Shown here: in pieces, positions 46,079 to 54,719 of the stretch
Layout: each line of letters starts with the position of its first letter
How positions within the stretch are numbered: position 1 is the first letter of the stretch
Assembly: GCF_043195105.1 (NCBI RefSeq)
Contig: NZ_JBAFWO010000005.1
DNA from: NCEH01 sp002257205
GTDB taxonomy: Bacteria; Pseudomonadota; Alphaproteobacteria; Rhizobiales; Xanthobacteraceae
Strand: one strand, 5' to 3'
DNA length: 64,000 nucleotides
Translations under genes and position numbers: made by a program
The notes under the pieces: model-generated
Database searches by the model: none
The model's input: only the letters and a program-made list of their open reading frames with translations
What the model was told of the DNA's origin: nothing

Positions 46079-46503
46079 GACGGGTCCTCGTCCAGCGGCA
46101 GGACATGCAGTTCAAGGCGGTGCCCCACAAGGCGATAGCCAAGCCGGCGCGCGATCTCTTCCTGAAGCCGCTCGATTTCCTCGGAGCGGAATTCGATCAC
46201 CTTGCCGCTGCGCAGATCAATGAGATGGTCGTGGTGTTCCTCGGGCACCGGCTCATAGCGGGCGCGGCCGTCGCCGAACTCGTGGCGCTCGATGATCCCG
46301 GCATCCTCGAACATCTTCACCGTGCGATAGACGGTGGAAATCGAGATATTGTCGTCGATGGCGCTGGCGCGGCGATACAATTCCTCGACGTCGGGATGGT
46401 CCTCGGCTGCCGTGAGCACGCGCGCGATCACCCGCCGCTGGTCGGTCATGCGCATGCCCTTGGCGGCGCAGGCGTGCTCGATGGCACTGATGATGTCGCT
46501 CAA
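46075..46503 (-). CDS. Fur family metalloregulator (Mur-like)
   Basis: A 142-residue Fur-family repressor. It has the winged helix KGMRMTDQRRVIARVL and ISISTVYRTVKMFEDAG, the metal site EEHHDHLIDLRSGKVIEF and a C-terminal His (VGHRLELHVL). In Hyphomicrobiales the Fur homologue in this neighbourhood is usually Mur, which senses manganese. The C-terminal CXXC structural zinc motif is absent, consistent with Mur. The start is taken as TTG 46503 with GAGG eight bases upstream; a longer TTG start at 46575 would be unusual for the family. It lies between rimI and plsC with a GTGA overlap. Confidence 0.85.
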   Translation of the reverse strand: MSDIISAIEHACAAKGMRMTDQRRVIARVLTAAEDHPDVEELYRRASAIDDNISISTVYRTVKMFEDAGIIERHEFGDGRARYEPVPEEHHDHLIDLRSGKVIEFRSEEIERLQEEIARRLGYRLVGHRLELHVLPLDEDPS

Positions 46504-46582
46504 GAGCCAATCCTCACTCAATTCGCCGCTCTTATCGCCGCCCGCGCCGGTCCTCGCAAGGCATGCCCCGTGCAACCTCGGG

Positions 46583-47059
46583 TCACAGATCCCGGCGCAT
46601 CACCAGCGCATCGGTTCCACCGGCATAATAGCCCTTGCGGCGGCCGCTCTCCACATAGCCGAGGGCACGATAGAGTCGCAACGCAGGCTGGTTGCTTTCC
46701 TCCACCTCCAGATGGGAGACCGCAACGCCCTCGCAAACCAGCCGCCGCAGATGATGGTCCAGCAGCAGCGCGCCATACCCCTTGCCGCGCGCGGAGGGCA
46801 GCACGGCCAGCGAGAGAATCTCCGCTTCCGGCGCTACCACATGGGACAGGACGAAGCCGATCGGCGGCGTTTTGGGCGCCGCGCACAGCAGGTGCCCCCG
46901 CGCCGCGCGCTCGCTCAGCAGGCGCTCGAACTCGTCAATGCCCCAGCCGCGATGGAACGCGGCGGCATGGATGCGCGCCAGATGCTCGCTGTCCCGCGCC
47001 TCCGCCGCGCGGATATAAGGCGGCCGGGGCCGCCGCGAGAACAGGTCCAGAAAGCTCAC
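46583..47059 (-). CDS. rimI: Ribosomal protein alanine N-acetyltransferase RimI-like
   Basis: A 158-residue GNAT acetyltransferase. The acetyl-CoA signature is LAVLPSARGKGYGALLLDHH, followed by HLEVEESNQPALRLYRALGYVESGRRKGYY, typical of RimI, which acetylates the N-terminus of S18. The GTG start at 47059 overlaps the tsaB stop (GTGA), and no other start fits the domain. The tsaB-rimI pair is conserved in many bacteria. Confidence 0.9.
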   Translation of the reverse strand: MSFLDLFSRRPRPPYIRAAEARDSEHLARIHAAAFHRGWGIDEFERLLSERAARGHLLCAAPKTPPIGFVLSHVVAPEAEILSLAVLPSARGKGYGALLLDHHLRRLVCEGVAVSHLEVEESNQPALRLYRALGYVESGRRKGYYAGGTDALVMRRDL

Positions 47060-47739
47060 CGCCGTGCGATCCTTGCCCCATCCTGGGGCTTGGCGTCGGG
47101 CGCACGCAGATACAGCGGGCGCGGCTCGGCCCGCGCCGGGTCCGCCACGGCGCCGAGCCGCGCGACCCAGGCCACGTCGGGGGCCGGTTGCAGATCGACG
47201 CTGAAGGGCAGCGTCTCGCCCGGCGGCCAGGCCTCGGCCACCAAAGCGGCGCCCGAGCCGACAAGGCGAATGGCGCCGATGGCGGCGGAGCGCGCCGCGT
47301 CTTTGGCGGCCATGATGCGCGGCGCGATCAGGGTGCGCCCGCCGGCGCCGAACATCTGCAGAAACACATGGCCGTGCCGCGCATCGATCGCGCTGACCAC
47401 CGGCATGCTGTCGTCCATGGCCAGGAACGGTGCCGCCAGGGCGGCAAGGGTGGTCACGCCCACCACCGGACGGCGCGCCGTGAGCCCGAAGCCCCGTGCG
47501 GCCGAGAGGCCCACCCGCAGCCCTGTGAAGCTGCCCGGACCGACGGTCACGGCGATGCGCCCCAGGGCGGGAAAATCCAGCCCGGCATCCGCCATCACCT
47601 GTTCGACGATGGGAATCAAAGCTTCGGCGTGTCCGCGCTCCATGAGCAACGAATCGCCCGCGACGATGGTGTCGCTTTCCGCGTCCAGCACGGCCACCGA
47701 ACAGGCGGTCAGCGCGGTATCTATGGCAAGAACTAGCAT
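47056..47739 (-). CDS. tsaB: tRNA threonylcarbamoyladenosine biosynthesis protein TsaB
   Basis: TsaB supports TsaD in forming t6A37 on tRNAs. The 227-residue ASKHA-fold protein begins MLVLAIDTALTACSVAVLD, has ERGHAEALIPIVEQV, and the hallmark VTVGPGSFTGLRVGLSAARG. The ATG at 47739 is the family start; the in-frame extension upstream is discarded. It overlaps rimI by GTGA. tsaD and tsaE are not in the window. Confidence 0.94.
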   Translation of the reverse strand: MLVLAIDTALTACSVAVLDAESDTIVAGDSLLMERGHAEALIPIVEQVMADAGLDFPALGRIAVTVGPGSFTGLRVGLSAARGFGLTARRPVVGVTTLAALAAPFLAMDDSMPVVSAIDARHGHVFLQMFGAGGRTLIAPRIMAAKDAARSAAIGAIRLVGSGAALVAEAWPPGETLPFSVDLQPAPDVAWVARLGAVADPARAEPRPLYLRAPDAKPQDGARIARR

Positions 47740-47848
47740 GATGAGTGTGGACGCCCGAATCCCGCGCCCACAATCCATCGAAACCGCATCTAACGGAAGG
47801 GGATAGTGCTAAATCCCCGGTCCGCACCGCAAATCAGCGGGGCATAGC

Positions 47849-48409
47849 TCAGACCGGACGCACCTCGACCACCTCGGGCACGAAGTGCCGCAGCAGGTTT
47901 TCGATGCCGTTCTTCAGCGTGGCGGTGGACGACGGGCAGCCCGAGCACGAGCCCTTCATGTTCAGGAATACGACGCCTTCCTTGAAGCCGCGGAAGGTGA
48001 TGTCGCCGCCGTCATTGGCCACCGCCGGGCGCACCCGCGTCTCGATCAGCTCCTTGATGGTGGCGACCGTTTCGGTATCGGCTTCGGCGAAGAATTCGTC
48101 GGCATCATCGCCATCCGCCGCCGCGCCATCGGCCAGCACCGGCACGCCGGACATGAAATGCTCCATGATGGCGCCGAGGATCGCGGGCTTCAGATGCGCC
48201 CAGTCCCCGCCGGTCTTGGTCACGGTGATGAAATCCGAGCCGAGGAACACGCCGCCCACGCCGTCCACGTCGAACAGGCGCTGGGCGAGCGGGGAACGGC
48301 CGGCCTCCTCGGAGGTCTTCAGGTCGAGCGTGCCCTCGCCGAGCACGTCGCGGCCCGGCAGGAACTTCAGCGTCGCCGGATTCGGCGTCGGCTCCGTCTG
48401 GATGAACAT
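47849..48409 (-). CDS. NifU-like Fe-S cluster carrier (Nfu family)
   Basis: A 186-residue Nfu protein with an N-terminal Nfu_N domain (FIQTEPTPNPATLKFLPGR) and a C-terminal NifU domain carrying the cluster-binding CXXC in GSCSGCPSS. Such proteins carry 4Fe-4S clusters to target enzymes. The ATG at 48409 with AAGGA seven bases upstream is preferred to ATG 48418. It is divergent from htpX; a TATATA stretch at 48450-48455 may be its -10 region. In rhizobial genomes it commonly lies near tsaB and mur, as here. Confidence 0.92.
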   Translation of the reverse strand: MFIQTEPTPNPATLKFLPGRDVLGEGTLDLKTSEEAGRSPLAQRLFDVDGVGGVFLGSDFITVTKTGGDWAHLKPAILGAIMEHFMSGVPVLADGAAADGDDADEFFAEADTETVATIKELIETRVRPAVANDGGDITFRGFKEGVVFLNMKGSCSGCPSSTATLKNGIENLLRHFVPEVVEVRPV

Positions 48410-48690
48410 GGTTCGCATCCTTGCGCGAAAGGGTGGCGGCCTGCGCCGCATATATAGTTCTTAAGATAAGGTGCCGGGCCGCAAACTGAAAGGGCCGTGC
48501 CAAATCGGCACGCCGACACGAACGGACGGACCCGACGGGCGAACGCGCCGGGAACGAAGCGGGGGCGAATCGCTGACCCGCGCCCTATGCCCTTTTGTTC
48601 TGCACCTTCCGGCTGACCTTGCGGGACATGGGCCGCATTCCCATCCTATGACAGGATATCGGGCGGCGCGGCCGCCGCGTGGAGGAGAGA

Positions 48691-49662
48691 ATGAATTATC
48701 TGAAGACGGCGATCCTGCTGGCGGGCCTGACCGCTCTGTTCATGGCCGTCGGCTTCGCCCTCGGGGGCACCAGCGGCATGTTCATCGCATTCCTGGTGGC
48801 CGCCGCCATGAACGTGTTCAGCTATTGGAATTCAGACAAGATGGTCCTGCGCATGTATGGCGCGCGGGAAGTGGACGATCGCACCGCGCCGGAACTGGTG
48901 TCCATGGTGCGCGAGCTTGCGGCGCGGGCGCAATTGCCCATGCCCAAGGTCTATATCATGGACAATCCCCAGCCGAACGCCTTCGCCACGGGCCGCAATC
49001 CGCAGAATGCCGCGGTCGCCGCCACCACCGGTCTGCTGCAGATGCTGACCCGCGAGGAGGTCGCCGGCGTGATGGCGCACGAGCTGGCGCACGTGAAGCA
49101 TCACGACACGCTGACCATGACGATCACCGCCACCTTCGCCGGCGCCATCTCCATGCTGGCGAATTTCGGCCTGTTCTTCGGCGGCGGAAATCGCGAGAAC
49201 AATTCGCCGTTCGGCATGGTCGGTACCATCCTCATGGCGATCCTCGCCCCCATCGCCGCCATGGTGGTGCAGATGGCGATCTCGCGTTCGCGCGAATATG
49301 TGGCGGACCGGACCGGCGCGGAAATCTGCGGCCATCCCATGGCGCTTGCCGCCGCGCTCGCGAAAATCTCCGGCGCCGCGCACCGGATCCCGAATTATGA
49401 GGCCGAGGGCCATCCCGCCACCGCCCATATGTTCATCATCAATCCCTTGTCGGGTGAGCGGATGGATAATTTGTTCTCCACCCACCCGGCCACCGAGAAC
49501 CGCATCGCCGCGCTGCGCCAGCTGGCGCAAGAGATGGGCGCGCGCGGTTTCGCGAGCGCGCCCGCCGCAGCGACGCCCCACGGCCACGTGCCCCAAGGCC
49601 AAGCGCCGCGCGGCCCCTGGGGCGGCACCGGCGGCCCGCAGCGCCGCGGGCCCTGGGGCTGA
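48691..49662 (+). CDS. htpX: Zinc metalloprotease HtpX
   Basis: HtpX is an inner-membrane M48 protease acting with FtsH in membrane protein quality control. The 323-residue protein has two N-terminal helices (about 7-25 and 28-44) and the zinc motif HELAH (His130, Glu131, His134). Further hydrophobic segments and the third ligand region SREYVADRTGAE follow. The C-terminal 30 residues are Gly/Pro-rich. ATG 48691 follows GGAGGAGAG. Heat-shock control is usual for the family; I could not identify a convincing sigma32 promoter. Confidence 0.95.
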   Translation: MNYLKTAILLAGLTALFMAVGFALGGTSGMFIAFLVAAAMNVFSYWNSDKMVLRMYGAREVDDRTAPELVSMVRELAARAQLPMPKVYIMDNPQPNAFATGRNPQNAAVAATTGLLQMLTREEVAGVMAHELAHVKHHDTLTMTITATFAGAISMLANFGLFFGGGNRENNSPFGMVGTILMAILAPIAAMVVQMAISRSREYVADRTGAEICGHPMALAAALAKISGAAHRIPNYEAEGHPATAHMFIINPLSGERMDNLFSTHPATENRIAALRQLAQEMGARGFASAPAAATPHGHVPQGQAPRGPWGGTGGPQRRGPWG

Positions 49663-49767
49663 TGGGGATAGGCGAAAGCACACGGTTCAGGTGGAATTGA
49701 GGGTGCGACAGGTACGGAAACCCGTGGCGAGGTTGCCAAGCGCCCCGCATGGCTCTAGGTGCGCGCA

Positions 49768-51147
49768 ATGAAAACCCCGTCCCGCCCGAGATCCGCCGCC
49801 CGAACCGCCCCCCGCTCGCCCGAGCGGCGCCCGCCGGAAGCCGCCGGCCTGCGCGCCCGCCTGGTCGCAGCCGATGCCCTGGACCGCGTGCTGCGCGGAG
49901 GCACCGCGCTGGAAGATGCGCTCGACAATGCCGCCGGCCTCGAACCACGCGACCGGGCGCTCGCCTTCCGCATCGTGGCCACCGCCCTGCGCCGCCTCGG
50001 CACCTTGCGCGCGGTGGTCGGCCCCATGCTGGACCGTGGCTTTCCGAAATCCGCGCCCAAGGTCGAAACCGTGCTGCTCGTTGGCGCCGCGCAGATCCTG
50101 TTCATGGACGTGCCAGACCATGCGGCGGTCGGGCTTTCGGTGGAAATCGCGCGCGGCGACGGCACCACCTCTGGCTTCGCGGGCCTCATCAATGCGGTCC
50201 TGCGCCGCCTGACCCGCGAGGGCGCCGAGCGCCTCGCCGCAATCGATGCGCTCGCCGCCGACACGCCCGACTGGCTGCGCCAGCGCTGGACGAAGACCTA
50301 TGGCGCTGAACGCGCGGCCGCGATCTGCGCCGTGCATGCGCACGAGCCGGCCCTTGATCTCACGGTGAAATCCGATCCCGAAGGCTGGGCGCTGAAGCTG
50401 GGGGGCGAGGTGCTGCCCACCGGCACCGTGCGCATTCTCCATGCCGGCCCGGTGCGGGCCCTGCCCGGCTATGAGGACGGCGAATGGTGGGTGCAAGATG
50501 CCGCCGCCGCCCTGCCCGCCCGCCTGCTCGGCGATGTGAGTGGCCTGAACGTGCTGGATCTGTGCGCGGCGCCCGGCGGCAAGACCGCCCAGCTTGCCGC
50601 TGCGGGGGCCCGCGTCACCGCGCTCGACCGCTCCGGCCAGCGCCTGGTGCGCCTCTCGGAGAATCTTGCCCGCCTCAAGCTCTCGGCCGAAGTGGTGGAG
50701 GCGGATGCGGCGGATTTTTCCGGCGGCCCCTATGACGCGATCCTGCTCGATGCCCCCTGCACCGCCACCGGCACCTTGCGCCGTCACCCCGACATCGCCT
50801 GGAACAAGCGGCCCGGCGACATCGCCGGCCTAGCCGAGCTTCAGGGCCGGCTGCTGGACCACGCGCTCGACCTGCTCAAGCCCGGCGGCGTGCTGGTCTA
50901 TTCCACCTGCTCGCTGGAGCCGGAGGAGGGCGAAGCCCAGATCGCGCGCCTGCTGGCCGCACGCCCGGAGGCCGAAAGAGCGCCCCTGAGGGCAGAAGAT
51001 GCGCCGGAGCTCGCGCCGTTCATCACTCCTCAAGGTGATTTGCGCACTGTGCCCAGTGATTGGGTGCGGGGAGAGCCGGAGCGGTCCGGCCTCGACGGCT
51101 TCTTTGCCGCACGGATAGTGAAAGGCGGCACGCGCCGTCGGGGGTAG
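49768..51147 (+). CDS. rsmB: 16S rRNA m5C methyltransferase, RsmB family
   Basis: A 459-residue protein with an N-terminal NusB-like RNA-binding domain (about 30-150) and a Rossmann methyltransferase domain. SAM binding is at DLCAAPGGKTAQL. The two m5C cysteines are in LLDAPCTATG and YSTCSLEPEEG. RsmB methylates C967 of 16S rRNA. ATG 49768 is preferred over a GTG at 49759. The heparinase-like gene starts 9 bp after its stop, a pairing seen in many alphaproteobacteria. Confidence 0.93.
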   Translation: MKTPSRPRSAARTAPRSPERRPPEAAGLRARLVAADALDRVLRGGTALEDALDNAAGLEPRDRALAFRIVATALRRLGTLRAVVGPMLDRGFPKSAPKVETVLLVGAAQILFMDVPDHAAVGLSVEIARGDGTTSGFAGLINAVLRRLTREGAERLAAIDALAADTPDWLRQRWTKTYGAERAAAICAVHAHEPALDLTVKSDPEGWALKLGGEVLPTGTVRILHAGPVRALPGYEDGEWWVQDAAAALPARLLGDVSGLNVLDLCAAPGGKTAQLAAAGARVTALDRSGQRLVRLSENLARLKLSAEVVEADAADFSGGPYDAILLDAPCTATGTLRRHPDIAWNKRPGDIAGLAELQGRLLDHALDLLKPGGVLVYSTCSLEPEEGEAQIARLLAARPEAERAPLRAEDAPELAPFITPQGDLRTVPSDWVRGEPERSGLDGFFAARIVKGGTRRRG

Positions 51148-51156
51148 TCACCAGGC

Positions 51157-52908
51157 ATGACCCGCGGAGCCCTGGCAGAACGCATGCGCCTCGCGGCCTT
51201 CGTCGCGGGGCAGGGCTGGCGCTTGCTTCTCGCGCACCTGCCCGGCCTGCCGTTATCGCTCGGCCGGGTGAGCATTCCGGTGCCCGAGCGCCTGCTGATC
51301 GCCCCGCAGGACCTGCGCACCGGGGATGCCACCCGCGCCAGCGAGATTTATGCCGGGCGATTCGCCTTCGCCGGCAAGATCGCCCTGCTGGACGGGCGCA
51401 CCCCGTTCGAGCTGGAGCCGCCTTCCCACGAATGGGCGCAGACGCTGCACGGCTTCGGCTGGCTGCGCCATTTGCGGGCGGCGAGCACCACCATCGCCCG
51501 CGCCAATGCCCGCGCCATCGTGGGCGATTGGATCCGCAATCCCGGCGAAGCCCGCGCCATCGCCGCCGAGCCGGAGGTGACGGCCCGCCGCATCATCTCC
51601 TGGCTCACCCAGGCGCCGTTCATCCTCCAGGACGCAGACCACGAATTCTACCGCCGCTTCATGCGCAGCCTCGCCCGGCAGGTGCGCCACCTGCGGCGCA
51701 GCGCGATCGCCGCGCCGGACGGCTATCCCCGCCTCATCTCCACCATCGCTTTGGTGTTCGCGGGCCTGTGCATGTCCGACCAGAGCCGGCTGCTCAAGGT
51801 CTCCCAGCGCCGCCTGGAAGAAGAGCTGGACCGGCAGATCCTGCCGGACGGCGGCATCATCACCCGCAATCCCGACAGCCTGATCGCTTTGCTGCTGGAT
51901 CTTCTGCCCCTGCGCCACGCCTTTGCCGCGCGCAACCAGCCGGCGCCGCAGGCGCTGATGAACGCCATCGATCGTATGATGCCCATGCTGCGCTTCTTTC
52001 GGCACGGAGACGGCGCGTTCGCCCATTTCCACGGCATGGGGCACACCGCCGCCGATCAGCTCGCGACCATCCTCGCCTATGATGACGCGCGCGGCGCGCC
52101 GGTGGCCAATGCGCCCCATTCCGGCTTCCAGCGGCTCGACGCCAAGGGCAGCGTGCTGATCGCCGACACCGGTGTCGCCCCGCCGCTGGCCGCCGGCTGG
52201 GAGGCGCACGCAAGCTGCCTTGCGTTTGAATTCTCCAGCGGGCGCAACCGCATCTTCGTCAATTGCGGGATGACGGCGATGAACCGCGAGATGTGGTGGC
52301 AAGTGGCGCGCGCCACCGCCGCCCATTGCACGGCGGTGATCGGCGACACCTCGTCCGCCCGTTTCCTGCAATGGAAATGGCTGGGCAAGCTGGTTGGCTT
52401 CCCCATCGTCTCCGGCCCCAATGCGGTGCCGGTGCAACGGGGAAAGAGGGACGATTCCCTGATGCTGCGGGCGAGCCACGATGGCTATGCCACGAGCTTC
52501 GGCGTCGTCCACCAGCGCTCGTTCCGCCTCGCGAGCGAAGGCGCGCGGCTCGATGGCGAGGACCTGTTCAAGCCGGCGGAGGGGGCGCCGGCCACCTTGC
52601 CCGCCACCGCCTTCGCCATCCGCTTTCACCTGCATCCGAGCGTGACGGTGGAGCGGCTCGCCGATCCGAGCACCGTACTGCTGGCCCTGCCCGGTGGCGA
52701 AGCCTGGGCCTTTCTCGCACCCAATCAAAGCGTTCTGCTGGAAGAGAGCATTTATCTCGCGGCCCCGGACGGCCCGCGCCGCACGGTGCAACTGGTGATT
52801 TCCGGTTCGCTGGCCGAAACCGGGCGGGTGCTCTGGACCCTGGTGCGCACCCGCGAGCGCCAGCCCCCGCTTCCCGTGGGGGGCAGCTCTTCCGCCCGGA
52901 CCCGGTGA
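51157..52908 (+). CDS. Heparinase II/III family protein
   Basis: A 583-residue protein of the heparinase II/III superfamily: an alpha/alpha-toroid N-terminal part (about 100-310, with FHGMGHTAADQL) and a C-terminal beta-sandwich domain. Catalytic assignment is not secure. No signal peptide is evident, so it may be cytoplasmic or exported without one, which is odd for a polysaccharide lyase. The consistent genomic link rsmB-heparinase-purH in alphaproteobacteria suggests a housekeeping or envelope role, not glycosaminoglycan use. Substrate unknown. Confidence 0.82.
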   Translation: MTRGALAERMRLAAFVAGQGWRLLLAHLPGLPLSLGRVSIPVPERLLIAPQDLRTGDATRASEIYAGRFAFAGKIALLDGRTPFELEPPSHEWAQTLHGFGWLRHLRAASTTIARANARAIVGDWIRNPGEARAIAAEPEVTARRIISWLTQAPFILQDADHEFYRRFMRSLARQVRHLRRSAIAAPDGYPRLISTIALVFAGLCMSDQSRLLKVSQRRLEEELDRQILPDGGIITRNPDSLIALLLDLLPLRHAFAARNQPAPQALMNAIDRMMPMLRFFRHGDGAFAHFHGMGHTAADQLATILAYDDARGAPVANAPHSGFQRLDAKGSVLIADTGVAPPLAAGWEAHASCLAFEFSSGRNRIFVNCGMTAMNREMWWQVARATAAHCTAVIGDTSSARFLQWKWLGKLVGFPIVSGPNAVPVQRGKRDDSLMLRASHDGYATSFGVVHQRSFRLASEGARLDGEDLFKPAEGAPATLPATAFAIRFHLHPSVTVERLADPSTVLLALPGGEAWAFLAPNQSVLLEESIYLAAPDGPRRTVQLVISGSLAETGRVLWTLVRTRERQPPLPVGGSSSARTR

Positions 52909-52962
52909 CGAGCACCGCCTCTCCGTGATAGGGCGAGCGCAATTCAGATCCGGAGTTGCCCC

Positions 52963-54552
52963 ATGCCCGCCGACGTGCGCCCCGTCACCCGTGCCCTGAT
53001 CTCGGTGTCCGACAAAGCGGGCCTGATCCCCTTCGCCACCGCCCTAGTGAAGACCGGCGTGCAATTGGTCTCCACCGGCGGCACCGCCAAGGCCCTGGCC
53101 GAGGCCGGCCTTGCCGTGGTGGATGTGGCCGAGCTGACCGGCTATCCGGAAATGATGGACGGCCGGGTGAAGACCCTGCATCCCCGCGTCCATGGCGGCA
53201 TCCTGGCGATCCGCACCGATCCTGGCCACCAGGCCTCCATGGCCGAGCATGGCATTCCCCCCATCGATCTGGTGGTGGTCAATCTCTACCCCTTCGAAGC
53301 CACGGTCGCACGCGGCGCGGACTTCGATGAAACAATTGAAAACATTGACATTGGCGGCCCCGCTTTGATCCGCGGCGCGGCTAAGAACCACAATGACGTG
53401 GCGGTGGTGGTGGATGTTTCCGACTATTCCGCCGTGCTGGCGGAAATCGAACTGCATGGCGGCACCACCCTCGCCCTGCGGCGCAAGCTGGCGCAGACCG
53501 CCTATGCCCGCACCGCCGCTTATGATGCGGCCATTTCCAACTGGTTCGCGGTTGAGGTGAAGACCGAGGCGCCGACCTATCGCGCGGTCGGCGGCAAGCT
53601 GATCGAGGCCCTGCGCTATGGCGAAAACCCGCACCAGACGGCGGCCTTCTACGCCACCTCCGAGCAGCGCGCGGGCGTCGCCACCGCCCGGCAGGTTCAG
53701 GGTAAGCAATTGTCGTTCAACAATATTAACGACACGGACGCGGCCTTCGAATGCGTCGCGGAATTCCACCCGGCCCGCACGGCGGCGGTGGTGATCGTCA
53801 AGCATGCCAATCCCTGCGGCGTCGCAGAAGGAAGCTCGCTGGCGCAGGCCTATGCCAAGGCGCTGGCCTGCGATCCGGTGTCGGCATTCGGCGGCATCAT
53901 CGCCGTCAACCGGACCCTCGATGCCGAGGCGGCGCGGGCGATGGTGGAGATTTTCACCGAGGTGATCGTCGCTCCCGACGCCACCGAGGAAGCGATTAAC
54001 CTCATAGCCGCAAAGAAGAATCTGCGCCTGCTGCTGACCGGTGGCCTGCCCGATCCGCGCAGCCCCGGCCTCAATGTCCGCACCGTCGCGGGGGGGCTGC
54101 TGGTGCAGAGCCGGGACAATGCCTCGATCGACGATCTGGACCTCAAGGTGGTCACCCGCCGGGAGCCGACGGAGGCCGAACTGACCGACATGCGGTTCGC
54201 CTTCCGGGTGGCTAAGCATGTGAAATCAAACACGATTATCTATGCCAAGGACCTCGCGACGGTGGGCATCGGCGCGGGGCAGATGAGTCGGGTGGATTCG
54301 GCCCGCATCGCCGCCCGCAAGGCCCAGGACGCCGCCGAGGCGGCCGGGCTGACGGTGCCGCTCACCAAGGGCTCCGTGGTCGCCTCCGACGCCTTTTTCC
54401 CCTTTGCGGACGGGCTGTTAGCGGCGGTCGAAGCGGGCGCGACGGCGGTCATTCAGCCGGGCGGATCGATGCGGGATGCGGAGGTGATCGCCGCCGCTGA
54501 CGCCGCCGGCCTCGCCATGGTGTTCACCGGCGTGCGCCACTTCAAGCACTGA
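52963..54552 (+). CDS. purH: Bifunctional AICAR formyltransferase/IMP cyclohydrolase
   Basis: PurH carries out the last two steps of purine synthesis. The 529-residue protein has the MGS-like cyclohydrolase domain (ALISVSDKAGLIPFA, STGGTAKALAEAG, TLHPRVHGGILA) and the AICAR transformylase domain with the catalytic KHANPCG motif and YGENPHQTAAFY. Start ATG 52963; upstream is a 54-bp spacer after the heparinase-like gene. A strong hairpin follows the stop. Confidence 0.97.
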   Translation: MPADVRPVTRALISVSDKAGLIPFATALVKTGVQLVSTGGTAKALAEAGLAVVDVAELTGYPEMMDGRVKTLHPRVHGGILAIRTDPGHQASMAEHGIPPIDLVVVNLYPFEATVARGADFDETIENIDIGGPALIRGAAKNHNDVAVVVDVSDYSAVLAEIELHGGTTLALRRKLAQTAYARTAAYDAAISNWFAVEVKTEAPTYRAVGGKLIEALRYGENPHQTAAFYATSEQRAGVATARQVQGKQLSFNNINDTDAAFECVAEFHPARTAAVVIVKHANPCGVAEGSSLAQAYAKALACDPVSAFGGIIAVNRTLDAEAARAMVEIFTEVIVAPDATEEAINLIAAKKNLRLLLTGGLPDPRSPGLNVRTVAGGLLVQSRDNASIDDLDLKVVTRREPTEAELTDMRFAFRVAKHVKSNTIIYAKDLATVGIGAGQMSRVDSARIAARKAQDAAEAAGLTVPLTKGSVVASDAFFPFADGLLAAVEAGATAVIQPGGSMRDAEVIAAADAAGLAMVFTGVRHFKH

Positions 54553-54558
54553 CGAACC

Positions 54559-54582
54559 GCGCGGAGGAGGGCTCCTCCGCGC
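54559..54582 (+). terminator. Hairpin after purH
   Basis: GCGCGGAGGA (54559-54568) pairs exactly with TCCTCCGCGC (54573-54582) around a 4-nt loop, six bases after the purH stop. There is no T-run, only CTTCTCC, so termination may need a factor. Confidence 0.55.
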
Positions 54583-54668
54583 CTTCTCCGGTCTGTTCGG
54601 GGCGATGTCCGCGCATTTCGGCAAATGTTCGCCGCGGCGTCTTCGGAACGGCGCCGCGCGGGCGTGCC

Positions 54669-54682
54669 TTGCGGTGAATCAA
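54669..54682 (+). promoter_or_regulatory. FixK/FNR-type box upstream of hemN
   Basis: TTGCGGTGAATCAA matches the TTGAT-N4-ATCAA consensus at eight of ten positions. It is centred 44 bp before the hemN ATG; a GATGAT at 54705-54710 could be the -10. If this is a class II site, transcription would begin almost at the start codon. Confidence 0.6.
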
Positions 54683-54719
54683 TGCGATTTGCCGGCGTTT
54701 CGCCGATGATCCGCGCATC

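Noticed and set aside
47839..47852. GGGGCATAGCTCAG resembles the 5' end of a tRNA gene
   Set aside because: The following sequence is the antisense of the nfuA 3' end and offers no complementary acceptor stem or T-arm.
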